Positions 4,322-9,839 of a DNA stretch of 9,839 nucleotides are shown piece by piece. Source of the DNA: Opitutaceae bacterium. Its GTDB lineage: Bacteria > Verrucomicrobiota > Verrucomicrobiia > Opitutales > Opitutaceae. Both the position numbers and the translations under genes were made by a program. The stretch is from contig JAIRTK010000099.1 in NCBI GenBank assembly GCA_031254955.1, forward strand, positions 1-9,839, written 5' to 3'. The number at the start of each line of letters is the position of its first letter. Positions within the stretch are counted from its first letter, which is position 1. The notes under the pieces were generated by a model. It was not told the DNA's origin and did no database searches. It saw only the letters and a program-made list of their open reading frames with translations.

Positions 4322-6502
4322 TTATGTTTTTTGCAAATGGTCGCGGAGGTGGACGACTTCGGTGCCGGCCAGCAGGACGATGCCGATGCCGTGGGTGTCG
4401 TTCAGGTTCCAGAGCAGGTCTTTTTTATAATATTCGGATTGGAACGAGAATTCCGAGCCGCGGCAGACGCCGTGGACGTTGCCGTGTTTGTCCACGCCGG
4501 TTTGGTTGATCGCGGTCCAGCCGCGGAAGGCGGCGTCGATATAGGGTTGCGGGTCTTTATACCAGCCGTGGCGCACGCCGCGCGAGAAGGCGCAGGTGAA
4601 CATCGCCGTGCAGGAGGTCTCGGGATAGGAGTCGTGTTCGTTGACGACTTGGTGCCACATGCCTTGCGTGTCTTGGTGGTCGAGGATGCCGGCGCTGAAC
4701 TCGCGGAAGAAGGCGAGGAGCGCGGGGCGGAGTTTGTGTTTCGGGGGGAGGATGGCGAGGAGTTCGGTGAGGGAGAAGATGACCCAGCCGTTGCCGCGGC
4801 CCCAGGGGATGCCGGTCGCCTTGTCACGGGTGAAGTCGTAGACGTGCGACATGAGGCGGAGGCGGGGGATGTAGAGGCGTTGTTTGAAGCCGATGAACTG
4901 GCGCGCGGCGTCGTCGATGTAGCGTTCTTCGCCGGTGAGTTGGTAGTAGCGCGCGAGGAAGGGGACGCTCATGTAGAGGTCGTCGGCCCAGAGGGTGTCT
5001 TCGTGGAAGACGTGCATGAGGTGCTTGCGGTAGAAGGTGCCGTCGTCGAGGCGGATTTGTTTGTTGGTGATGTGGTCGGCGACGAGGTCGGCGATGCGGC
5101 GGTGGCCGGGTAGCGAGAAGTGTCGCGCGGCTTCGAGCAGGGCGGAGCCGGCGGAGCCGCAGTCGTCGAGCGAGTCGAGGGAGGTGAGGAGGTGGTGGAC
5201 GTTGGTGGCGCCGCCGTAGCGGAGGCGGTCCCACATGGCGTAGTCGTAGGTGTCGCAGCAGAATTGGAGGTGGCGGGCGACGTAGCGGCGGGTTTCTTCG
5301 GAGTCGATGAGTTTGCCGGCGTGGAGGAGGCCGTAGAGGGTGACGCCGAGCGGGTAGTTCCATTTGCCGTAAAGGGCGTTGTCGTTGTAGGGGCGGATCC
5401 AGGTGTCGGGGTGGTCGAGGCGCCAGTAGATGGGTTCGCCGTTTTTGCCGGGGGCGAGTTTGTTGAGGTCGCCGAGGGTCGCCGGGGAGGCGGGCGCGGT
5501 GCGGGGGTCGAGCGGGCCGAGATAGGCCCAGCGTTCGTCGGTGCCGGCGATGTTGGCGGGGTTCCGCAGGTCGAGGGGGTGTTTTCCGTCGTGGAGCGTG
5601 AGTTCGTAGCCCCAGTCGGAGCCGGCGCATTCGGCGTGGACAAAGATGTCGTGATGGCCGAAGGGCACGCGGATGGGGGCGTCGATGGGGCCGGGTCTGG
5701 CGGAGGAGTGGACGAGTTCGCCGGCGATGGTGATGCTGAGTTTGGCGCGGGCGCGGCCTTTCAGGTGGTAGGTGGCGCGACCGGGGCGGGAGAAGAAGGC
5801 GCGGGTCCAGCCGATCGCGGCGGTGTTTTTTTCTTTGCCGAAGAGGCGGCGCATCTGGCCGTGCGCGCGGGCTTTGGCGTCCCATTCGGTTTCGGGGAGC
5901 CATTTCACGCCGGTCTCGGCGGGCGTGGTGCCGAGGGTGGGGATGGCGGGGAGGTCGGTGTCGCGCGGTTCGGTGAAGAGCCAGCCTTCCTGTCCGTCGC
6001 GCGCGGGGTCGGGCATGAGGAAATAATAGGGGAGCTTGCCGAGCCAGGTGCCGAAGATGCCGCCGAAGCCGCCGAGTGTCTTGCGGAAGCGCAGGACGAG
6101 GTGGTTCCAGCCGGGGTTGAGCGTGATGAGGAGCGGGGTGCGGGTGGTGGCGTAGCGTTCTTGGAAAATATCGGAGCGGAAGATGTGTTCGCCGTTGCGG
6201 TGGATGACGGCGGGGCTGTGGCAGTTGATGTCGAATTTGATTTCGCCGGCGCCGTCGGACCAGATTTTTGCCCAGGCAAACACATACTGGCCCAGCTTGG
6301 CGTCGGGGAAGAAGCGGTTGAAGTCGGCTTCGTAGCGGTAGTCTTTTCCGCGCAGGATTCCGGCGCGGTTGAAGGCCCGGTAGGTGGGCGGGTGGGCCGG
6401 ATTCTGGCCGATGTAGCGGCGCGCGACAGCTTCGAGTGTCTTTTCGATATTCATGCCCTCGTGGGCATACATGCTTTGGTGATTTTCAAAATAAAAGCCC
6501 AT
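4322..6502 (-). CDS. GH105/GH88-type unsaturated uronyl hydrolase with N-terminal beta-rich domain
   Basis: From the ATG at 6502 the protein has 726 residues. The C-terminal part (about 360-720) resembles the alpha/alpha-barrel glycosidases GH105/GH88 (YteR/YesR type), which hydrolyse the unsaturated uronic acid end left by polysaccharide lyases. Visible motifs are DDCGSAG (446-452) and WADDLYMSVPFLARYY (505-520), both bearing candidate catalytic Asp residues, and WGRGNGW (567-573). Residues about 40-330 form a separate region with beta-sandwich character (GWNHLVLRF, FGHHDIFVHAECAGSDWGY), about doubling the normal family length of 350-400. No signal peptide or membrane segment is seen, so it is probably cytoplasmic. 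The frame opens upstream to an ATG at 6646, but that extension (QPLPPPISLTA) looks non-coding; ATGs at 6472 and 6454 are also possible. No lyase or sugar transporter gene is nearby. The exact substrate is unknown. Confidence 0.85.
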   Translation of the reverse strand: MGFYFENHQSMYAHEGMNIEKTLEAVARRYIGQNPAHPPTYRAFNRAGILRGKDYRYEADFNRFFPDAKLGQYVFAWAKIWSDGAGEIKFDINCHSPAVIHRNGEHIFRSDIFQERYATTRTPLLITLNPGWNHLVLRFRKTLGGFGGIFGTWLGKLPYYFLMPDPARDGQEGWLFTEPRDTDLPAIPTLGTTPAETGVKWLPETEWDAKARAHGQMRRLFGKEKNTAAIGWTRAFFSRPGRATYHLKGRARAKLSITIAGELVHSSARPGPIDAPIRVPFGHHDIFVHAECAGSDWGYELTLHDGKHPLDLRNPANIAGTDERWAYLGPLDPRTAPASPATLGDLNKLAPGKNGEPIYWRLDHPDTWIRPYNDNALYGKWNYPLGVTLYGLLHAGKLIDSEETRRYVARHLQFCCDTYDYAMWDRLRYGGATNVHHLLTSLDSLDDCGSAGSALLEAARHFSLPGHRRIADLVADHITNKQIRLDDGTFYRKHLMHVFHEDTLWADDLYMSVPFLARYYQLTGEERYIDDAARQFIGFKQRLYIPRLRLMSHVYDFTRDKATGIPWGRGNGWVIFSLTELLAILPPKHKLRPALLAFFREFSAGILDHQDTQGMWHQVVNEHDSYPETSCTAMFTCAFSRGVRHGWYKDPQPYIDAAFRGWTAINQTGVDKHGNVHGVCRGSEFSFQSEYYKKDLLWNLNDTHGIGIVLLAGTEVVHLRDHLQKT

Positions 6503-6820
6503 GGCGGTTAAAGAGATGGGAGGTGGAAGTGGTTGACGGAGTCTTGAAGTGCAGGGACCAACAGGGAGTGTAAGCTGTTTGATGAAATTCCGGTTTGCGG
6601 AGGAGAATTTCGACGGACATAAGACGGTCGCATGAAAACGCATCAAAAGCGTTCAACCCGTCTCCAGATTCAACCGAATCCTGTTCTGACGGTAAGATGC
6701 GCGATAAAAATGAATAACATGGAGACAAAAGGGTGTCATGGTGCGGGTTTTCGGAAGATGTTCCATTAAAAACAAACGATCTGCATATAAAAATAAAACA
6801 CTCCGTCTTGTTGCCAAACC
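6503..6820. promoter_or_regulatory. Divergent promoter region with candidate operators
   Basis: This 318-base spacer is clearly more AT-rich than its surroundings and lies between the starts of two divergent genes. It holds two inverted repeats: GAAATTC (6584-6590) with GAATTTC (6605-6611), seven perfect bases each, and AACGC (6637-6641) with GCGTT (6649-6653). The second resembles LacI-family half-sites loosely. Facing the hydrolase gene, TATAAA (6786-6791) is a reasonable -10 box 30 bases before its ATG, with no convincing -35. I found no gene here. Confidence 0.45.
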
Positions 6821-7531
6821 ATGTCCGGCCCGTCCAATCCTGAATCCGGCTTCGCCGCCGACTGTGTCGTCCTCTTGCATGGCGTGGGCATGAGCGCGGC
6901 CATCATGAGCCGGCTCAAATGGCGGCTCCTGCGCGCCGGTTATCGCGTCGCCAACATCAGCCATCCGTCGCGCACGATGCCCATCGAGCGGATCGCCGGG
7001 GAATTTCTTCCCGCGCGGCTCCGCGAGCATCGGGCGGCGGAGGCGCGCCGCCTGCATTTCGTCACGCATTCGATGGGCGGCCTTGTGCTCCGCCTCCTCC
7101 TCGCCGACCCGGCGTTGCGCCCCGCCAATCTTGGCCGGGTCGTCATGCTCGGGCCGCCCAACCACGGGAGCGCCGCCGCCGACACGGCTTGGAAAAACGC
7201 CTTCCTGCGCGCCCTCGCCGGCGTGAACATCGCCCGTCTGGGCACCGGCCCCGAGGCGGTCACGCGGCGCCTCGGCCCGGCCGATTTCGATGTCGGGATC
7301 ATCGCCGGCGACGCGAAGCTCAATCCCTTTTTCGCCCGGGAACTCGGCGCTCCCAATGACGGCGCGGTCACGCTCGAATCCGCGCGCCTCGAAGGCATGA
7401 ACGACTTCATCGTCATGAGGCATTCGCACACCGTGATGCTCTGGCGCGACGCCGTGATCCGCCAGGTGCTCGCCTACCTGCGCGACGGCAGATTCGAGCA
7501 CGGGCCGCGGCAAGGGCGTATTTCTGATTAA
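6821..7531 (+). CDS. Alpha/beta hydrolase, lipase/esterase type
   Basis: This 236-residue protein has the hallmarks of a small alpha/beta-hydrolase of the triacylglycerol-lipase or palmitoyl-thioesterase-like type. VVLLHGVGMS (16-25) is the oxyanion strand-loop, THSMGGL (82-88) the nucleophile elbow with Ser84, GAPNDGAV (177-183) gives candidate Asp180, and HSHTVML (201-207) gives candidate His203. PPNHGSAAAD (112-121) follows the strand after the elbow, as in bacterial lipases. The elbow has His at the first GxSxG position (HSMGG), a common variant. There is no signal peptide or membrane segment, so it is probably cytoplasmic. The ATG follows CCAAACC with no Shine-Dalgarno. Its TAA stop overlaps the left inverted repeat at 7528. 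The substrate cannot be told from sequence. Confidence 0.88.
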   Translation: MSGPSNPESGFAADCVVLLHGVGMSAAIMSRLKWRLLRAGYRVANISHPSRTMPIERIAGEFLPARLREHRAAEARRLHFVTHSMGGLVLRLLLADPALRPANLGRVVMLGPPNHGSAAADTAWKNAFLRALAGVNIARLGTGPEAVTRRLGPADFDVGIIAGDAKLNPFFARELGAPNDGAVTLESARLEGMNDFIVMRHSHTVMLWRDAVIRQVLAYLRDGRFEHGPRQGRISD

Positions 7532-7569
7532 CCGAGGTTACGCGCCGCCGTTGTAGCGCAGGTTGTCAG

Positions 7570-7590
7570 GCTTCTCGCTTCGCTCGGAAC
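7570..7590. repeat. Short dispersed repeat, copy B
   Basis: GCTTCTCGCTTCGCTCGGAAC-type text here matches 4238-4258 at 19 of 21 positions. It lies 38 bases past the hydrolase stop, just inside the 618-base segment. Confidence 0.4.
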
Positions 7591-7620
7591 CCAACTTGCT
7601 GACGGGCCGAAGGCCTGCCC

Positions 7621-7800
7621 CTGCTCGAAAGCCTAGCCGCCGAACACCGCGTGCTTGTTCGAGCGGCACATCAGGCAGATCGAAGCCGAAATGGAGCGCG
7701 TGATCGCTTCCGCGTGCGACTTGGCCGCGCGCGCCGAGCGCTGCGCCTAGGTTCAGGGCGGCGGCCTCGCCGAAGCCGCCACCACCACGCTTCGCCCCTA
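7621..7800 (+). pseudogene. Decayed fragment resembling an IS110-family transposase
   Basis: Three pieces in shifting frames resemble the linker and helix-hairpin-helix region of IS110-type transposases. They are LLESLAAEHRVL from 7621, then ERHIRQIEAEMERV and DLAARAERCA (frame of 7652-7747) up to a TAG at 7748-7750, then VQGGGLAEAATTTL after it. Intact family members have an RHI-x-x-IE helix, then LAARA and RSVPGVG-VTAATLLAELPELG-like text. The order fits, with at least one frameshift and one stop. No N-terminal DEDD domain is present, so it is non-functional. Recognition rests on memory of the family pattern, so confidence is limited. Confidence 0.42.
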
Positions 7801-7862
7801 TGAGCAACCATGCTTCGCCCCCCATGACATTCCAAACCTCCTCCTGCCCGGCCCCGTCCCGA

Positions 7863-7903
7863 CGGAGGCCTCGGAGAGGCCTCCCTACCGGCGTTCCCGC
7901 GCC
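7863..7903 (+). repeat. 41-base interspersed repeat, copy 3
   Basis: The first 29 bases are identical to copy 2 (2247-2275), and the tail GCGTTCCCGCGCC matches the tails of copies 1 and 2 with few changes. CCCCGTCC precedes it as in copy 2. It stands alone here, with no inverted partner nearby, 5.6 kb from the other two. Confidence 0.85.
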
Positions 7904-7950
7904 TGCACGAAGCCGGCCCGCATAACATCAGTAATTAATCCATCTTTCTT

Positions 7951-8075
7951 CATTCGCATCCATTCCGTCCATCCGCATTCATTTCGTCCATCCGCATCCA
8001 TTCATGTCCATTCCGTCCATTCATGTCCATTCTGTCCATTCGCGGCCATTCCATCCATTCGCGACCATTCGCGAC
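7951..8075. repeat. CATTC-type tandem repeat, alternating 10- and 9-base units
   Basis: Thirteen units run without a gap: CATTCGCATC, CATTCCGTC, CATCCGCATT, CATTTCGTC, CATCCGCATC, CATTCATGTC, CATTCCGTC, CATTCATGTC, CATTCTGTC, CATTCGCGGC, CATTCCATC, CATTCGCGAC twice. Mostly 10- and 9-base units alternate, giving a 19-base higher period. It is strongly strand-biased (C and T on the plus strand). No gene crosses it. Confidence 0.85.
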
Positions 8076-8092
8076 TAAAAACGTATTTTTAG
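8075..8092. repeat. Perfect AT-rich hairpin upstream of rarA
   Basis: CTAAAAA (8075-8081) pairs with TTTTTAG (8086-8092) around CGTA. It begins at the last base of the CATTC repeat, 149 bases before the rarA start. It could be an operator or, for a transcript from either side, a weak terminator because of its T run. The function is unknown. Confidence 0.45.
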
Positions 8093-8116
8093 CAGTTCCC
8101 GGTAGAATTAAATACA

Positions 8117-8139
8117 GAGGCTACGCGCCGCGTAACCTC
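8117..8139. repeat. GC-rich hairpin forming the right end of the 618-base segment
   Basis: GAGGCTACGC (8117-8126) pairs with GCGTAACCTC (8130-8139) with one C:A mismatch and a three-base loop. The same GAGG(T/C)TACGCG text forms the left end at 7534-7544. It is thus both a local palindrome and half of the long inverted repeat. Confidence 0.55.
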
Positions 8140-8240
8140 AGTTAAACAGCGGCCACATAACGGTCTTCCTGCATCCTCGGTTTGCCTGATGCGGTGTTTT
8201 TTGGGTTTGAATCTCCGGAAATTGGCGTTTCCTCCCTCTC

Positions 8241-9839
8241 ATGCCAGATGACCAATCCGACCTTTTTGGCGAAAGCCTGACGCGTTTGCCAGCCGCGTCC
8301 GCCCCGCGCTCCACCCCTTCCCGCGCCTCGGCCCGCGCAGCCCTTTCCGCATCCGCGCCACCACCCCGGCCCTCCGCCGCGCAACCGCTTGCCGCGCGCA
8401 TGCGCCCCCGCACGCTCGCCGAAATCGTCGGACAGGAGCACCTCACCGCGCCCGGCGCGCTCCTACCGCGCCTCATTTCCAGCAACCGGTTTGGCAGCCT
8501 CATCTTTTACGGGCCGCCCGGCTGCGGCAAAACCAGCTTCGCCGAGGTCATCGCCCGCGAAACCGGCAGCCGTTTCGTGCGCATCAACGCCGTCATGTCG
8601 AACGTCGCCGAACTGCGTGAAATCCTCGCCGACGCCCGCCGCCGGCCCGACACGCCCACGCTGCTCTTCATCGACGAACTGCACCGCTTCAACAAATCCC
8701 AGCAAGACCTCCTCCTCCCCGATGTCGAGGAAGGCTACATCCGCCTCATCGGGGCCACCACGCACAACCCCGGTTTCTACGTCAACCCGCCCCTCCTCAG
8801 CCGCAGCCACCTCTTCCGCCTCGAACCGCTTTCCACCGCCGCCATCGCCAGCGTCCTGCGCCGCGCCCTCGCCGACACCGGACGCGGCCTCGGCTCGCAC
8901 GACGTGAGCGCCACCGACGCCGTCCTCGCCGACCTCGCCGTCCTCTGCGACGGCGATCTCCGCCGCGCCCTCAATTCCCTCGAAGTCATCGTCCTCTCCA
9001 TGCCCGCCGCCGCCGCCGCCGGCGATGCAGCCAATGCCGGAGGCGGCGGGACTGAAAAAATCCCAAATCCCAATAACCCAATCCCAACACCCAAAGCCCA
9101 AGCCGGAAGCGACGAGCACAACGACGGCACCGCCGCCCCCCCCGGCGCGGCGGCGCCCCAAATCGTAAATCGTAAATCTGAAATCGTAAATCAAATCACC
9201 CCCGCCGACCTCGAGGCCTTTGCCCGCGAACGCCGCATCCGCTACGACGCCGACGAGGACGAACACTACGACACCATTTCCGTCTTCATCAAAAGCTGCC
9301 GCGGCAGCGACCCCGACGCCGCCATGTATTGGCTGGCGAAAATGCTCGCCGGCGGCGAGGACCCGCGCTTCATCGCGCGCCGCCTCGTCATCCTCGCCAG
9401 CGAGGACGTCGGCCTGGCCGACCCGCTGGCGCTGCCCACGGCGGTCGCCGCGCACCACGCCTGCGACTTCGTGGGACTCCCGGAGTGCGAATACGCGCTC
9501 GCGCACGCCACGCTCTACATCGCCTGCGCCAACAAAAGCAACTCGGCGGCCACCGCCCTTTTCGAGGCGAAACGCGCCGTATCCGGAAAGACGATACAAA
9601 AAGTCCCTCTGCCCTTCCGCGACAAAGGCGGGCAGGCCAGCAAGCGCGCCGGCCACGGCAAAGGCTACCTCTACTCGCACGATTTCCCGGAAAACATTTC
9701 CGGCCAAAACTACCTCGAAAAGCCGCTCACCCTCTACACGCCGAAGACGCTCGGCATGGAGGCCCGCATCGCCGAGCGCCTAGCCCGCTGGCGCGAGCTG
9801 CGCGCCGCCATCCAAGCGGAGTCCAAACGCAAAACCTGA
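8241..9839 (+). CDS. rarA: Replication-associated recombination protein A (MgsA/RarA AAA+ ATPase) with in-frame repeat insertion
   Basis: RarA is a clamp-loader-like AAA+ ATPase that acts at stalled replication forks and works with SSB and recombination proteins. The AAA+ core (about 50-250) shows Walker A GPPGCGKTS (91-99), Walker B LLFIDELH (141-148, Asp145, Glu146), sensor 1 GATTHNP (171-177), arginine finger in LLSRSHLF (Arg188) and sensor 2 GDLRRALNSLE (238-248). The C-terminal tetramerisation part begins near ITPADLEAF (319) and includes RGSDPDAAMYWLAKML and ASEDVGLADP. At 532 residues it is long (E. coli 447). The excess is a low-complexity insert at about 255-318 made partly of heptamer repeats, plus a 50-residue Ala/Pro/Ser-rich N terminus. 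That N terminus carries QSDLF (5-9), a beta-clamp-binding-like motif. The stop is the last codon of the window. The start is the ATG at 8241, with no Shine-Dalgarno. Confidence 0.94.
   Translation: MPDDQSDLFGESLTRLPAASAPRSTPSRASARAALSASAPPPRPSAAQPLAARMRPRTLAEIVGQEHLTAPGALLPRLISSNRFGSLIFYGPPGCGKTSFAEVIARETGSRFVRINAVMSNVAELREILADARRRPDTPTLLFIDELHRFNKSQQDLLLPDVEEGYIRLIGATTHNPGFYVNPPLLSRSHLFRLEPLSTAAIASVLRRALADTGRGLGSHDVSATDAVLADLAVLCDGDLRRALNSLEVIVLSMPAAAAAGDAANAGGGGTEKIPNPNNPIPTPKAQAGSDEHNDGTAAPPGAAAPQIVNRKSEIVNQITPADLEAFARERRIRYDADEDEHYDTISVFIKSCRGSDPDAAMYWLAKMLAGGEDPRFIARRLVILASEDVGLADPLALPTAVAAHHACDFVGLPECEYALAHATLYIACANKSNSAATALFEAKRAVSGKTIQKVPLPFRDKGGQASKRAGHGKGYLYSHDFPENISGQNYLEKPLTLYTPKTLGMEARIAERLARWRELRAAIQAESKRKT
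9059..9100. repeat. Heptamer array inside rarA, left (AATCCCA type)
   Basis: Six heptamers (AATCCCA twice, ATAACCC, AATCCCA, ACACCCA, AAGCCCA) total 42 bases, exactly 14 codons, translated as the Pro/Asn-rich stretch IPNPNNPIPTPKA. The composition breaks sharply from the GC-rich coding sequence on either side. Confidence 0.85.
9160..9194. repeat. Heptamer array inside rarA, right (AAATCGT type)
   Basis: Five heptamers (AAATCGT twice, AAATCTG, AAATCGT, AAATCAA) encode about QIVNRKSEIVNQ. A GC-rich spacer of 59 bases separates it from the left array, mirroring the array-spacer-array plan at 818-974. Conserved RarA sequence resumes at once after it (ITPADLEAF). Confidence 0.85.

Larger units (their letters stand above)
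7528..8145. mobile_element. 618-base segment bounded by 17-base inverted repeats, possible MITE or remnant element
   Basis: Positions 7528-7544 (TTAACCGAGGTTACGCG) and the reverse complement of 8129-8145 (TTAACTGAGGTTACGCG) match at 16 of 17 bases, with weaker similarity continuing inward (CGCCGTTGTAGC against GCGCGTAGC). No intact gene lies inside; there are a transposase-like remnant, a 41-base repeat and a tandem repeat. I see no clear target-site duplication outside the arms. It may be a non-autonomous element, or simply two copies of a dispersed palindromic repeat in opposite orientation. Confidence 0.4.

Noticed and set aside
4178..5113. Plus-strand open frame of 311 codons
   Set aside because: It is antisense to the 3' part of the GH105 gene, with Val/Gly/Ala/Glu-rich translation and no motif.
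5120..6511. Plus-strand open frame of 463 codons
   Set aside because: It is the antisense of the GH105 gene; its Gly/Val/Glu/Ala-only composition is the mirror of C-ending codons. The minus-strand protein has recognisable motifs.
6503..6646. Extended N terminus of the GH105-type protein from the ATG at 6646
   Set aside because: The 48 extra residues have no family resemblance or signal-peptide pattern, and the DNA has the AT-richer promoter-like composition of the spacer.
8463..9707. Minus-strand open frame of 414 codons
   Set aside because: It is a shadow of rarA, which has every AAA+ motif in the plus frame.

Overview
The window is high-GC bacterial chromosomal DNA with six confident protein genes and one tRNA. 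Coding is mostly C-ending (CTC, GTC, GCC). Almost no start codon has a Shine-Dalgarno sequence, and the gaps are full of short tandem and inverted repeats. Together with a cytoplasmic GH105-type enzyme and a lone hutI, this suggests a Verrucomicrobiota member, perhaps of the Opitutaceae. That placement is an inference from style, since no marker gene proves it.

Layout. Positions 1-205 hold the possible 5' end of a minus-strand gene and an AT-rich spacer. A complete tRNA-Val(UAC) with encoded CCA lies at 206-281. It is followed after 60 bases by ilvN (342-812), the valine-sensing regulatory subunit of acetolactate synthase, and then ilvC (981-2006), ketol-acid reductoisomerase. ilvN and ilvC act at consecutive steps of valine, leucine and isoleucine synthesis; the catalytic partner ilvB is not in the window. 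The ilvN-ilvC gap carries two heptamer arrays in opposite orientation. Positions 2007-2796 have no gene but at least five kinds of repeat. hutI (2797-4047, histidine degradation) stands alone and has G-ending codon use unlike its neighbours. It converges on a minus-strand gene (4322-6502) for a GH105-type unsaturated glucuronyl/galacturonyl hydrolase with an N-terminal beta-rich domain.

A 318-base AT-richer divergent promoter region (6503-6820) separates that gene from an alpha/beta hydrolase of lipase type (6821-7531). Next is a 618-base segment (7528-8145) bounded by 17-base near-perfect inverted repeats. It contains what looks like a decayed IS110-type transposase fragment, a third copy of the 41-base repeat and a CATTC-type tandem repeat. 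The window ends with rarA (8241-9839), a AAA+ clamp-loader-like ATPase of replication-fork maintenance. Its reading frame carries a roughly 60-residue insertion made largely of heptamer arrays of the kind seen between ilvN and ilvC.

The genes are ordinary metabolism and housekeeping, and I see no defence locus, prophage, CRISPR array or biosynthetic cluster. The unusual material is the repeat biology: several short repeat families, one of them invading a coding sequence in frame, plus the tRNA-Val placed directly ahead of a valine-pathway regulatory gene.
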